A stretch of DNA of 64,000 nt from Marinomonas transparens (GCF_016463975.1 NZ_JAEMNX010000001.1:310001-374000), one strand, 5' to 3'. Shown: positions 1 through 9,002, counted from the first letter of the stretch. A program made the numbers and translations. The notes: a model not told the origin generated them from the sequence alone.

Positions 1-319
1 TCAATTTACCTGTCAAACTAGCATTCAAGTTGTTTACCGTGGTGCGGAAAGCATCAAGAGACTCTATAAGATTCTCTGTCATCTTGTAGATGATCACCCC
101 TTCCTCAGTTAACGAAAAACCGCCACGGCCTCGCTTGCATAATACAAGGTTAAGACGCGATTCTAAGTTAGATATATGCAAACTGATGGTAGATCGACCG
201 ATATTAAGAGAGGTCTCTGCTGCCGAAAAACCACCACAATCAACGACTGTCTTAAATACTTTTAATTGCTTGATCTCATAATCACCCACTTGGCCTAGCG
301 AGTAGTTTTTTGCACTCAT
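1..319 (-). CDS. LysR-family transcriptional regulator, N-terminal part, cut by the window edge
   Basis: The reverse strand read from an ATG at 319-317 gives an open frame of 106 codons that runs off the left edge. A GGAGA ribosome binding site lies five bases before the start. The protein has a short leader, then a LysR-type winged helix-turn-helix at about residues 15-75, with the typical pattern of a Phe-Ser-Ala-Ala-Glu turn followed by a recognition helix containing STISLHISNLESRL. The effector-binding domain lies outside the window, so the inducer cannot be guessed. It is divergent from the chemoreceptor gene at 721, with 400 bases between them. Confidence 0.85.
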   Translation of the reverse strand, partial: MSAKNYSLGQVGDYEIKQLKVFKTVVDCGGFSAAETSLNIGRSTISLHISNLESRLNLVLCKRGRGGFSLTEEGVIIYKMTENLIESLDAFRTTVNNLNASLTGKL

Positions 320-720
320 AACGTCTCCAAATTCATTCTAACTTACATAGGGAGTGGGGTTATTACATCCATCATCTAATATGCTTTACCTAAACTACAC
401 CAGAGTAATGCAAGATTATTCTAATAAGTTTGCTGTTAACACAACTTTACATTGATATGCCAAGATGTCACTTAGATTGATATGTCTATAAAATTTTTTT
501 ATCAGTTACAACGGATTAACTTGTTACCGCTAAGTTAATCTGGGTTAAGGACAATATGTATCTGACGCTATCTCACCCTAGAAATAAAATCCGCTTTTGA
601 GCATTTTATTTTGATACTTCCAGCTTTATTTTGGGCCTGTTTATTATAACTAATAGACGGGCTTTTTTTATGACAACCCATTGTTCGGTCTTTTAGAAAG
701 ATAAATATCAGGAGTTTTCT
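320..720. other. Intergenic region between divergent lysR and chemoreceptor genes
   Basis: No gene is supported in these 401 bases. Two near-identical 11-base direct copies of ATTGATATGYC lie at 451-461 and 476-486, 25 bases apart, and could be regulator half-sites or promoter elements. An inverted repeat (AAATAAAAT with ATTTTATTT) lies at about 583-613. A terminator-like hairpin at 635-670 points towards the chemoreceptor gene. The hairpin has no gene upstream of it on its strand, so a short untranslated transcript starting near 490 is possible. A ribosome binding site AGGAG lies just before 721. Confidence 0.5.
635..670 (+). terminator. Intrinsic terminator-like hairpin in the leader of the chemoreceptor gene
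   Basis: Arms at 635-646 and 651-662 pair over 12 bases with two G-U pairs and a four-base loop (TAAC). A run of seven T follows. It lies about 50 bases before the chemoreceptor start and has no upstream gene on this strand. It may be an attenuator or the end of a small RNA. Confidence 0.6.
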
Positions 721-2604
721 ATGTCATTATCTGTTCGTGAAAAATTAATGGCCATTGTGCTCCTTGTCAGCATCGGCTATGCCGGGTTTGGCGCTTATTC
801 TGTTTATAACCTGTCATTAATGTCGAATGCTTCTGACGATGCCAGTAATTTGAGTGAACTCACCACTCAGGTGACAAACTTAGAGATATCACGGCTAAAG
901 TTTGAACGACAAATAGCAGTGCTAACACCGGATAATATCGCGTCACTCAACCAAGAGCTTACTAATATTAAAGAAAATATTGCGGCAGGCTTTCAAACCC
1001 ACCCTTCACTAATTGATGCTGAAGGCAGTTCATTGTTAACAAAAAACCAAGAGTTGTTGCCTGAATATATTACTGCCCTCGAAAAATACCTAGCGACTAA
1101 GCAAACACTAGGACTTAATGCTGAATCTGGCGCCCTAGGCACATTAAATAAATCCGCAACAGAGTTAACTGAGAAATTTGGCTCTCTGGCAAGTTTCGGT
1201 GCAAGTTTCAAGGATATAAGAAATCACGAAAAAGATTTCCTTGCTTACCATAATGAAGCCCATAAAGAAGCATTAATGACGTCACTAAACGCGCTGAAAG
1301 ACAATATCAATAACCTTGGCTTTGGCGATTTCTTTAATCCTATTCTGAAAAACTATGAAGATGCTTTAGCGCCCGTTATCCAGCTGTCTATTGCCTTAAA
1401 CCAACAGCAGATGATCTTTTCAACATTGAGTGAAAGCATTGCCAAGGCTATGGACGAGAGTGTTCACTATTTACAAAACACGCTGTTAAAAAATGCCCAA
1501 AATCGTTCATTAGATACTGCTTCTCAAGCTCGTCAATCATTGATCATTGGCTGCATTACGCTGGCGGTTGTTATTGGTTTTATTTTGATAACGGTGATCC
1601 GTTCGCTAAACCGTAACCTTCAAGGCGTGCTCAATGTACTTACAGAAGTGGCGCGAGGTAAACTCAGTGTTCACAAACTCAATTCTACAACATCAAATAA
1701 AGATGAGTTTCAACAATTATTTATTGCCTCTAATAAGATGTCTGAAGGGTTACGTAATTTGGTAGGCCATCTACTCAACAGTAATCAAAAACTTATCACC
1801 ACAGCCGATGAACTGGACAGCGGCATTCAGATCATTGTGGATGGTAGTGAAAGAATCCGCGATAGAAGCGACACGCTAGCGACTTCGACAGAAGAAATCT
1901 CAGTGACAGCCGATACCGTGCAACATATGACTCAAGCGGTACAAAGTGCCGCTCAAACATCCTATGAATCAGCCGTAAGTGGTGTCAATGCAATGCAAGA
2001 TGCCATGATGAGCATCAGTGATGTGGCAAGTACCATCAATACAACGAATGAACGCGTTGCCACATTGGGCAAACAGTCTAAAGAAATCGATTTAGTCATC
2101 GATCTAATCATTGGCGTTGCGGAGCAAACCAGCTTACTTGCTCTCAATGCCGCCATTGAAGCCGCACGGGCAGGAGAGGCTGGTAGGGGTTTTGCCGTCG
2201 TCGCTGACGAAGTCAAAACATTAGCAGAGCAAACCGTTAAAGCATCTGGAGATATCACCACGAAAGTAGAGGCAATCCAGCAGGAAACTCAAGCGGTCAT
2301 TAAATCAATGAATCTAAGCCTGAAAAAGGTGGAGCAAAGTAAACAGCTAGGGGAAAACGCTGTCACTACCATTCATCAGGTTGAACAAAACACCCAAGAC
2401 GCCATGGATAATGCCCGTGAAATCACTCAAGCAATAAAAGAAGTCGCGCTGACCACAGCTCAAATGGCTCAGGATATGGATAAAATCGCCCATGATATAG
2501 CAGACAACTATCAAGCAACTCAATCAATCCAACGGGCAAATAAGAATGTTCATCATCAAACAAACGAATTAGCACATCAAATTCAACGTTTTGAAATATC
2601 CTAA
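721..2604 (+). CDS. Methyl-accepting chemotaxis protein (transmembrane chemoreceptor)
   Basis: A 627-residue chemoreceptor that senses a periplasmic ligand and controls the CheA kinase. The first membrane helix is at about residues 8-30 and the second at about 272-293. Between them is a periplasmic domain of about 240 residues, predicted helical. Its size and a RNHEKDFL segment near residue 167 resemble the helical bimodular (HBM) sensor domain, which is an inference. A HAMP segment follows, then the signalling domain, whose conserved tip ([15 protein letters not shown]) is at about residues 473-490. The C-terminus ends FEIS, with no NWETF-like pentapeptide for docking CheR. The start follows an AGGAG site. 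It lies upstream of a TRAP transporter and could respond to the same solute, but nothing proves this. Confidence 0.93.
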   Translation: MSLSVREKLMAIVLLVSIGYAGFGAYSVYNLSLMSNASDDASNLSELTTQVTNLEISRLKFERQIAVLTPDNIASLNQELTNIKENIAAGFQTHPSLIDAEGSSLLTKNQELLPEYITALEKYLATKQTLGLNAESGALGTLNKSATELTEKFGSLASFGASFKDIRNHEKDFLAYHNEAHKEALMTSLNALKDNINNLGFGDFFNPILKNYEDALAPVIQLSIALNQQQMIFSTLSESIAKAMDESVHYLQNTLLKNAQNRSLDTASQARQSLIIGCITLAVVIGFILITVIRSLNRNLQGVLNVLTEVARGKLSVHKLNSTTSNKDEFQQLFIASNKMSEGLRNLVGHLLNSNQKLITTADELDSGIQIIVDGSERIRDRSDTLATSTEEISVTADTVQHMTQAVQSAAQTSYESAVSGVNAMQDAMMSISDVASTINTTNERVATLGKQSKEIDLVIDLIIGVAEQTSLLALNAAIEAARAGEAGRGFAVVADEVKTLAEQTVKASGDITTKVEAIQQETQAVIKSMNLSLKKVEQSKQLGENAVTTIHQVEQNTQDAMDNAREITQAIKEVALTTAQMAQDMDKIAHDIADNYQATQSIQRANKNVHHQTNELAHQIQRFEIS

Positions 2605-3014
2605 GTTAAAGCAGAAAAGCTCGCCTTCAATAAATGTAAATCTAAGTGCGCACAAAGTCTGTGCGCACTTAGCCTTTTTTTATAACGTCTCCCCTTTATA
2701 AAAACCGATTAAAAAGTGCAAAAAAATTCACGTTTTCAGTGACATAGATAGAAATCATTTTCATCTCTTCATTCGTTGCTCATTAAACACTTTGCACCAT
2801 CATTGATTGATATGCCCTTTATTTGCGCATGGATAAAAATCTATTTGTCTGATTTATAAAGGCTTTTGATTTTTTATTGTTTGATATTCACAAAACTTTA
2901 GATGCATTTTGCGCGCTTTAATTGGCGCAACCTTTTTGAAAGTATCGATGACAAGGTGTCACAGTCTGTAAAGTGACGTGACCTTTATATGCAAACTTGT
3001 TAACGAGGTAGTTC
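2605..3014. other. Intergenic region between chemoreceptor and dctP
   Basis: No gene is supported. The first part holds the terminator at 2642-2680. The rest is AT-rich. A small inverted repeat (TTGCGC, ten bases, GCGCAA) lies near 2907-2930 and could be a regulator site for the transporter operon. A GAGG ribosome binding site precedes dctP. I looked for a sigma-54 promoter near TTGGCGC and did not find the required -12 GC. Confidence 0.4.
2642..2680 (+). terminator. Intrinsic terminator after the chemoreceptor gene
   Basis: Perfect 13-base arms at 2642-2654 and 2660-2672 (CTAAGTGCGCACA and its complement) surround a five-base loop. CCTTTTTTTAT follows. It lies 38 bases after the stop codon. 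Confidence 0.92.
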
Positions 3015-4040
3015 ATGTTAAAGACAATACAAAAAATTAAAAAGCAACTAGTTGTAGGCTCGATGGCCGCCGCTCTAGGCTTAGGAGCAATTTCATCGAC
3101 TGCCCATGCAGCAGATCACAACTGGCGTTTTGCTAACCTATACAGCCGTGGGTCAGCTTTTGGTGCTGTTTACGAAAGTTTGGCGAAAAACATTGAGACC
3201 ATGTCTAATGGCCGTATCAAGGTACAAGTCTTGTACGCTGGTGAAGGCGTCGGTTCTACTGGCATTTTTGGTGCGGTTAAAACTGGCCTTGTTACCATGG
3301 GCGCGACTTTCCAATCACTGAATGCGGGTGAACTTCCTGCCGGTTTGGTTGAAATCGGTCTACCAGGTGGCACCAGCGATGCAACAGAGTTAACCACCTT
3401 GTTCAATGAAAAAGGCTGGGCTCCAATACTGAAAAGAGCCTATGGCGAACAAGGCCTAGTTTGGTTAGACCCTTACATTCAACCTGCTGTTTACGTTATC
3501 ACCAAAAAAGAAATCAAGTCGATTGACGATTTCAAAGGTTTGAAAATTCGTGCTCCGGGTGCTTATGGTAAATTCCTACGTAACCTAGGCGCATCACCTG
3601 TCTCTCTTGCTTGGGGTGAGATCTACACAAGCCTTTCAACGGGTGTAATCGACGGTTCTATCGGTTCTAATATGATCGACCACCGTGATGGTAACCACGT
3701 CGAAGTGGCAAAATACATGTACAAGCTTCCACTCGCTGGTGCACAAGTATTGCCTATCATAGTGAACAGAAATGCTTGGAACAAACTAACACCTGACCTA
3801 CAAGCAATCGTTCAAGCAGCAACTACCGTTCATGCTCAAGCACAATTAACTAAGTCTAAATTGTGGGAAAGTGAAGCAGTTAAAGAAATGCAAGCGAAAG
3901 GTCTTAAGTGGAGCCCTGAACCAAGTGCCGCTGATAAAGCCGCATGGACTGCAGCAGGCTCTAAGCTTTGGGACGAATACGCTGCGGCAGATAAGTACAG
4001 CAAAGAGTTGATCGACGTTCTTCGTAAAGAAGCGAACTAG
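3015..4040 (+). CDS. dctP: TRAP transporter solute-binding protein, DctP family
   Basis: A 341-residue periplasmic receptor that captures an organic acid or related solute and hands it to the DctQM membrane complex. A signal peptide with a hydrophobic core (MAAALGLGAISSTAHA) ends near residue 32. The mature part has DctP-family landmarks: a VITKKEIKSIDDFKGLKIR segment at about residues 165-183, containing the arginine that usually binds the solute carboxylate, then SLSTGVIDG. The start follows a GAGG site. It is followed by dctQ and dctM, making a complete TRAP set. The substrate cannot be assigned from sequence alone. A hairpin after the gene probably keeps its expression above that of the membrane subunits. 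Confidence 0.93.
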   Translation: MLKTIQKIKKQLVVGSMAAALGLGAISSTAHAADHNWRFANLYSRGSAFGAVYESLAKNIETMSNGRIKVQVLYAGEGVGSTGIFGAVKTGLVTMGATFQSLNAGELPAGLVEIGLPGGTSDATELTTLFNEKGWAPILKRAYGEQGLVWLDPYIQPAVYVITKKEIKSIDDFKGLKIRAPGAYGKFLRNLGASPVSLAWGEIYTSLSTGVIDGSIGSNMIDHRDGNHVEVAKYMYKLPLAGAQVLPIIVNRNAWNKLTPDLQAIVQAATTVHAQAQLTKSKLWESEAVKEMQAKGLKWSPEPSAADKAAWTAAGSKLWDEYAAADKYSKELIDVLRKEAN

Positions 4041-4056
4041 ATCAATTTCGTGTTTA

Positions 4057-4097
4057 AAATAAAGGTGGTCAGCTATGACCGCCTTTATTTTTATTTG
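4057..4097 (+). terminator. Strong hairpin between dctP and dctQ (attenuator or RNA stabiliser)
   Basis: Arms at 4057-4071 and 4076-4090 pair over 15 bases with one G-U pair around a GCTA loop. T-rich sequence lies in the descending arm and beyond it. An ATG at 4075 lies at the loop edge, which argues against it as the dctQ start. This is typical placement for partial termination or mRNA 3'-end protection after the abundant binding protein. Confidence 0.75.
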
Positions 4098-4128
4098 CTT
4101 TCTTCCCCTCCCACACAGGTATAAAACC

Positions 4129-4680
4129 ATGATTATGACTGCTATTAGGCGCTATTGCCTAAGCGTCCACGCAGTAGTGGCTTTCATTGGAAAATCCGTA
4201 TCCTATTTAATGCCTATCTTGGCATTTGTGGTTGCTTTTGAGGTTTTCTCTCGTTACATCTTAAATAAGCCAACTATTTGGGCCTACGACACCTCTTTGT
4301 TCATGTTTGGCTACATCGCCGCACTAGGTGGAGCCTATGCTCAGCAGCAACGTGCACACATCAACGTCGACATTCTTTACAACAAAGTCTCTGCTCGAAC
4401 GAAAAGCATATTTAACCTATTTTCATTCGCTCTCGCTATGCTCTTTATGGTCATAGTTTGCAAAATGAGCATAGGTAAGTTTGAAGAAGCACTCGAGTTT
4501 AACTATCGCCGCCAAAGTGAATGGGGGCCTCACGTTCACCACTACTGGTTAATGATGACGATTGCCAGTGGGCTACTTATTTTGCAACTTTCCAGCGATT
4601 GGATCGAATCAATCTATCATGCCATTACAGGCAAACCCTTCCTGCCAGACGATATTAGACACCAAGAGGAAAACGCCTAA
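4129..4680 (+). CDS. dctQ: TRAP transporter small permease subunit, DctQ family
   Basis: A small membrane subunit of about 183 residues with four predicted helices. It couples the binding protein to the large permease. Residues PMLAFVVAFEVFSRY... through the first helices show the DctQ pattern, including an FSRY motif and a YDTSLFMFGYIAALGGAYA helix. The frame stays open upstream to an ATG at 4075. That start would lie in the hairpin after dctP, so I prefer the ATG at 4129, preceded by CAGG. The stop overlaps the dctM start by one base (TAATG), a sign of translational coupling. Confidence 0.88.
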   Translation: MIMTAIRRYCLSVHAVVAFIGKSVSYLMPILAFVVAFEVFSRYILNKPTIWAYDTSLFMFGYIAALGGAYAQQQRAHINVDILYNKVSARTKSIFNLFSFALAMLFMVIVCKMSIGKFEEALEFNYRRQSEWGPHVHHYWLMMTIASGLLILQLSSDWIESIYHAITGKPFLPDDIRHQEENA

Positions 4681-6002
4681 TGATGAGCATTGAATTATTA
4701 ACTGGCATTTTATTTGTCTGTATTATCGTGTCTTTTGCTTTAGGTGCACCTGTTGGCATGGCGCTGGGCGGCATCGCAATGGGAGTTGGTTATATCACTT
4801 GGGGGGATGCGTTATTTAACGTTATTCCGACTACCTTAGAAGCAACCCATTTTAGCTTTATCCTATTGGCGATTCCTCTGTACATCTATATGGGGCAACT
4901 CTTAACACGCTCAGGCATAGGTGACGCCATGTTCGCCGCGAGCCAAATGCTTATCGGTCGCGTACGTGGCTCATTGGCCATTAGTGTCATCGTAGTATGT
5001 TCAATGATTGGTGCCATGGTAGGTATCATAGGTGCTGGTATCATGACATCGGGCAGTATCGCACTTCGCCCTATGTTGGAACGCGGTTACGACAAGCGTC
5101 TTGCTTTAGGCGTTATCATGGCCGGTGGTGGTTTAGGTATTTTAATTCCACCCAGTATCCCAATGATCATGTTTGCCTCTTCTACACAAAACTCCGTTGG
5201 CCGTATGTTCATTGGTGCGTTAATTCCTGCACTCATTACTATCGTACTGCTAATCGCCTATGTGGTGATTTCCTGTAAGTTGAATCCTAATCGCGCGCCA
5301 ATGGATAAGATCCCTGAGGTGCAGCCAACAGTAAAAGAGAAGTTCATGACGGCCCGTGATGGCCTGTTGTCACTGATGCTAATTGTTGCGGTATTAGGCA
5401 GCATCATCATGGGAATCGCGACACCAACAGAATCCGGTGCGATCGGTGTTGTTGGCGCCATTATCCTTGCCATCCTCTTTAAGCGATTCAAACCTCGTAT
5501 GGTCCAGAAGGCGGGCATGCAAGCCGCCTTGCTCGTCAGCGTCGCCATGTGGATCATAGTTGGCGCTTCTGTGTTTAGTAACTTCCATTTGCTAATGGGC
5601 GTACAAAACATGGTGGCTGGTTTTACTCAAGATTTGGGTTTACCTCCAATTATGGTGATCATCCTGTTCCAAGTGATCATGCTGCTGTTGGGCTTTATTA
5701 TCGATGAGTTCATCATCGTTCTAATGTGCGCACCTATCTTCACACCGATTGCTGTATCACTGGGTTATGATCCGATTTGGTTTGGTATCTTGATGATTCT
5801 TAATATTGAGATTGCAGTGCAAACACCGCCCTATGGTTTCGCCTTGTTCTACCTAAAAGGCATAGCGCCTCCGGGAATTACCATGTTGGATATTTACAAG
5901 TCCATCCTGCCATTTGTGCTACTCAAGCTGTGTGTCTTAATTGTCGTCATGATGTTCCCAGAATTAGTCACTTGGTTACCTAACTACATCATGGATTCTT
6001 AA
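4680..6002 (+). CDS. dctM: TRAP transporter large permease subunit, DctM family
   Basis: A 440-residue inner-membrane protein that forms the transport channel of the TRAP system and is normally driven by a sodium gradient. It is hydrophobic throughout, with about 12 predicted helices. Family landmarks include LGAPVGMALGG near the N-terminus, GILIPPSIPMIMFA in the first half and TPPYGFALFYLKGIAPP near residue 380. The start codon shares a base with the dctQ stop; a second ATG follows directly at 4683. The operon ends at the terminator at 6034. Length matches the family. Confidence 0.95.
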   Translation: MMSIELLTGILFVCIIVSFALGAPVGMALGGIAMGVGYITWGDALFNVIPTTLEATHFSFILLAIPLYIYMGQLLTRSGIGDAMFAASQMLIGRVRGSLAISVIVVCSMIGAMVGIIGAGIMTSGSIALRPMLERGYDKRLALGVIMAGGGLGILIPPSIPMIMFASSTQNSVGRMFIGALIPALITIVLLIAYVVISCKLNPNRAPMDKIPEVQPTVKEKFMTARDGLLSLMLIVAVLGSIIMGIATPTESGAIGVVGAIILAILFKRFKPRMVQKAGMQAALLVSVAMWIIVGASVFSNFHLLMGVQNMVAGFTQDLGLPPIMVIILFQVIMLLLGFIIDEFIIVLMCAPIFTPIAVSLGYDPIWFGILMILNIEIAVQTPPYGFALFYLKGIAPPGITMLDIYKSILPFVLLKLCVLIVVMMFPELVTWLPNYIMDS

Positions 6003-6033
6003 CGTCCTAGTCGTTGAAATACATTTAAGCATG

Positions 6034-6067
6034 AAAAAGGCGACTCTCATTTAAGTCGCCTTTTTGT
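6034..6067. terminator. Bidirectional intrinsic terminator between dctM and fabF-like gene
   Basis: Perfect 12-base arms at 6034-6045 (AAAAAGGCGACT) and 6054-6065 with an eight-base loop. The A-run and T-run make it usable for both converging transcripts. Confidence 0.9.
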
Positions 6068-6107
6068 TTAACTATTTAATACTCTTAACTAACGGCGTGA
6101 ACACTCC

Positions 6108-7376
6108 TCAATATCGTTTTAAAATCAAAGCCGCGTTAACCCCACCAAAGCCAAACCCATTACAAAGCACGTAATCTACTGTTTTTTCACGTGAAACTAA
6201 TGGCACAAGATCAAGGTCCGCCATGCTTTCTTCCGGTTGTTCTAAATTCAGCGTTGGCGGCAGAATAGCTGTTCGTATCGCTTGGGCACTAAAAATTGCT
6301 TCCACACCACCAGCGGCGCCTAGCAAATGCCCTGTCGCCGATTTGGTTGATGAAATAGCCACCTCGTTGATTTTTTCGCCAAACACTCGTCTTAGTGCAT
6401 TGATCTCCCCACGGTCACCCACTGGGGTAGACGTTGCATGGGCATTCACATAACCAATTTGCTCAGCGGATATGTCCGCCATCACTAAAGCCGTCGTCAT
6501 GGCGCGAGCAGCCCCTTCACCATTTTCGGGCCCAGACGTAAGATGGTAAGCATCAGCGCTGGTGCCGTATCCTGCGATCTCGACCAGCGGCGTCGCGCCC
6601 CGTGCCAGCGCATGCTCAAGGGTTTCTAATACCACTAAGCCTGCACCTTCGCCCATGACGAAGCCTTCACGGTCTTTGTCAAAAGGACGAGAGGCTTTTG
6701 TTGGGTCATCGTTTCTAGTCGACAGTGCTTTTAATGCTCCAAACCCTGAAAGAGACAATGGATCGATACAGGCTTCTGTTCCACCTGCCAAAGCAATTTT
6801 TGCCTCACCACTACGAATCATACGCATGGCATCACCAATCGCTTGTACCCCAGCAGCACATGCTGTTACCGGTGTACCAATCGGCCCTTTAAAACCATAT
6901 TTGATGGAGACGTTACCAGCTGCCAGATTCGCTAAAAAAGCAGGTACAGTAAAAGGAGACAACCGACGTGTACCTTGGTTGGTTAAAACTGACTGAGCAT
7001 GAGTGATGGTCGGCAAACCGCCAATACCAGTTGCAATGATGGTTGCCGTTGCTTCTTGGTCGGCTTCTGTTGTTGGCTTCCAATTTGCTTGCGCTAAGGC
7101 TTCATCGGCCGCAGCAAGAGCAAATAAGGTAAACAGATCGACACGCTTACGCTCTTTAGGGGACAGATAGTCGAATTCGTTTAAACCATTGTCCTGTTCT
7201 GTGTGACTTGGTACTTGTCCGGCAATAAGTGTACTTAACCCTTCTGTCAACCTAGTCGGCAACACTCGAATACCCGATTCACCACGAACCAGTCGGCCCC
7301 ATACAGACTCGACACCCAGCCCAAGTGGCGATACCAAGCCCATACCTGTAATGACAATTCGTTCTTTGTGCGACAT
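6108..7376 (-). CDS. Beta-ketoacyl-ACP synthase II family protein (FabF-like)
   Basis: A 422-residue condensing enzyme that extends acyl-ACP with malonyl-ACP. The catalytic triad is visible: Cys173 in VTACAAG, His313 in NAHATSTPVGD and His350 in KSATGHLLGAAGG. The C-terminal GFGFGGVNAALIL loop is also present. Length fits FabF. No acyl carrier protein, fabG or fabD lies beside it, so this is probably not the primary fabF of the fatty-acid cluster but an accessory copy. It is divergent from a TetR-type regulator at 7503, and an 11-base inverted repeat lies between the two, which suggests local control. A parS-like sequence lies inside the gene at 6183-6198. Confidence 0.92.
   Translation of the reverse strand: MSHKERIVITGMGLVSPLGLGVESVWGRLVRGESGIRVLPTRLTEGLSTLIAGQVPSHTEQDNGLNEFDYLSPKERKRVDLFTLFALAAADEALAQANWKPTTEADQEATATIIATGIGGLPTITHAQSVLTNQGTRRLSPFTVPAFLANLAAGNVSIKYGFKGPIGTPVTACAAGVQAIGDAMRMIRSGEAKIALAGGTEACIDPLSLSGFGALKALSTRNDDPTKASRPFDKDREGFVMGEGAGLVVLETLEHALARGATPLVEIAGYGTSADAYHLTSGPENGEGAARAMTTALVMADISAEQIGYVNAHATSTPVGDRGEINALRRVFGEKINEVAISSTKSATGHLLGAAGGVEAIFSAQAIRTAILPPTLNLEQPEESMADLDLVPLVSREKTVDYVLCNGFGFGGVNAALILKRY
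6183..6198. other. parS-like ParB-binding site (14 of 16 bases)
   Basis: The core TTTCACGTGAAAC matches the parS consensus TGTTTCACGTGAAACA except at positions 2 and 16. It lies inside the FabF-like gene, where the bases also encode protein, so chance or coding constraint is possible. It is the weakest of four parS-like sites in the window, together with the one at 16581. Confidence 0.4.
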
Positions 7377-7428
7377 GAGATAACTCCCTTCGGTTTCAGC
7401 AAAAAGAAAGTCCCCATGCTAAAGTGAG

Positions 7429-7482
7429 TCTTTATATGATCAAGATAATATTCAGATCCTTTGCTAGGATGTCATATAAAGA
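7429..7482. promoter_or_regulatory. Inverted repeat between fabF-like gene and tetR, candidate TetR operator
   Basis: A perfect 11-base inverted pair, TCTTTATATGA at 7429-7439 and TCATATAAAGA at 7472-7482, lies in the 126-base divergent intergenic region. The arms are separated by 32 bases. They could be two operator sites that place repressor over both promoters. Confidence 0.5.
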
Positions 7483-7502
7483 TTTTGTCAAAGAGGTTAG
7501 GT

Positions 7503-8093
7503 ATGCCTTATTCATCGCAACACAAAGAACAAACTCGCCAACGGATATTACAAGCCGCCGCGAAGCTGTTTTGCTCACACGGCTTTGATCGCGTCACCCT
7601 AACGCAGATTATGAAGCAAGCGAACATGACCCATGGTGCGTTTTACGCCCATTTCTCAGGCAAGAGCAGCTTATACGAAGCTGCTATGCAATTTGCTACC
7701 TCCCATGCCTTCTGGGCTCGAGATGATAAACAAACCGAAGGCAAAGAAACTCACATCAAAGCCCTAGTGACGCGTTATTTAAGCTGGAGTAAAAGTGACA
7801 AAGAGCATCCTTCGCCATTAGAGTTTTTAGTGACCGATGCGGCACACAAGGAAGAAAAAGTCCGCCAAGCTTATCAAGCTTGTTTCGATAGTCTGGTTGA
7901 CCGTCTAGCAGGGATTTTAAAAAAGCGCGGTAGCCAAGAAGCGAAAGCCTTGGCCGAAGAAACCGTGGTGTCTTTGGTAGGTACCGTCGCCATCGCACGA
8001 TCTTTTGCCCAACCACTGCAAAACGATTTTCTAAAGCGAGCAAAAGTCCGCATCGTCTCTCGACTCAATAGTGGGTTAAAGAATGCTACGTAG
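7503..8093 (+). CDS. TetR/AcrR-family transcriptional regulator
   Basis: A 196-residue repressor-type protein. The N-terminal helix-turn-helix is at about residues 8-55, with TRQRILQAAAKLFCSHGFDRVTL followed by THGAFYAHFSGKSSLYEA (given in two parts). The C-terminal helical domain would bind an unknown ligand. The open frame extends upstream to 7461, but the ATG at 7503 has a GAGG site six bases before it and gives the standard TetR N-terminus. It is divergent from the FabF-like gene, its most likely target. This role is inferred from arrangement and from the inverted repeat between them. Confidence 0.9.
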   Translation: MPYSSQHKEQTRQRILQAAAKLFCSHGFDRVTLTQIMKQANMTHGAFYAHFSGKSSLYEAAMQFATSHAFWARDDKQTEGKETHIKALVTRYLSWSKSDKEHPSPLEFLVTDAAHKEEKVRQAYQACFDSLVDRLAGILKKRGSQEAKALAEETVVSLVGTVAIARSFAQPLQNDFLKRAKVRIVSRLNSGLKNAT

Positions 8094-8126
8094 TACAAGG
8101 CTAGAACGTTTTATCTAACAATCCCT

Positions 8127-9002
8127 TTAACACCCATAAGCAGAAAAATGTTGATGGAGTGCTTCTTTTAGGGTGTCTTGCAACGCCTGAACAGCGTCAC
8201 TTTTTTCCCCTTCCGCATTTAGCATTAATAATTTCAGAACTGGTAGAGTAGGTAAGTGCTCACTCTCGATGATTGACAAGCTACTTGGCATCCCAGCAAG
8301 CGTTCTAACGGTGATGCCTAAACCTGCCTCAACGGCAGCCCAAGCTCCCGATAAACTATGACTCGTCAGAGCAATACGCCAATCGCAAGCATGCTGATCC
8401 AATGCTTGTAACGCATGCTCGCGCATTAAACAGGGCTGTTCAAACAACACTAGAGGCAGGGCTTTATCTGGTGCTATTACGTAGTCTTTTGGAGCAATCC
8501 ATTGCATTGGGAACCTTCCTAATATCGATGAAACCTGAGGTGTATCTAACGCCCAAACAAGCGCTAAATCGATACTACCAGCCACAATGCCTTCTTGTAG
8601 TTGCGCATTACGTGTGACCTTCACTGCAATCTCTACATCAGGAAAAGCTCGGCTAAAACGTGCAAGGGTTTCTGTGAGTACTTGCTCGCCAAAGTCTTCC
8701 TGTAAGCCTAGGCGTACTCGACCATTAATTTGGCCTTTTTTGAGTTGCAAAAAAGCATCATCGTTAACTGCTAATAGTTGCTTAGCCGATTTCATCAAGC
8801 GTAAACCCGCAGATGTCAGTTTTAAATGCCGACCATCGCGGTGAACCAATGCTTGTCCTATCTGCTCTTCCAGTTTTTTTAAGTGAGCACTGACAGCAGA
8901 CGTCGAACGACTCAAATGATCGGCCGCTTTTGCAAAGCTACCAAGTTCTATTCCCATCACAAATGAACGTAAGGCTTCTAAATCGAGTGTGGGTTTACGC
9001 AT
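8127..9002 (-). CDS. LysR-family transcriptional regulator
   Basis: About 291 residues. The DNA-binding winged helix-turn-helix is at residues 8-65 (LEALRSFVMGIELGSFAKAA, then STSAVSAHLKKLEEQIG). A type-2 periplasmic-binding-like effector domain follows. The frame remains open to 9089, but starting at the ATG at 9002 gives the usual LysR N-terminus just before LDLEALRSF and leaves a LysR-type operator at 9071 outside the gene. It is divergent from a carboxymuconolactone decarboxylase family/tautomerase/DUF4865 set and is its likely regulator. The inducer is unknown. Confidence 0.9.
   Translation of the reverse strand: MRKPTLDLEALRSFVMGIELGSFAKAADHLSRSTSAVSAHLKKLEEQIGQALVHRDGRHLKLTSAGLRLMKSAKQLLAVNDDAFLQLKKGQINGRVRLGLQEDFGEQVLTETLARFSRAFPDVEIAVKVTRNAQLQEGIVAGSIDLALVWALDTPQVSSILGRFPMQWIAPKDYVIAPDKALPLVLFEQPCLMREHALQALDQHACDWRIALTSHSLSGAWAAVEAGLGITVRTLAGMPSSLSIIESEHLPTLPVLKLLMLNAEGEKSDAVQALQDTLKEALHQHFSAYGC

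Noticed and set aside
2915-2945. Possible sigma-54 promoter (TTGGCGC...) before dctP
   Set aside because: The GC dinucleotide ten bases after the GG, required for the -12 element, is absent.
4075-4128. N-terminal extension of DctQ from the ATG at 4075
   Set aside because: This stretch forms the loop edge and right arm of a strong hairpin, and the next ATG gives the normal family start.
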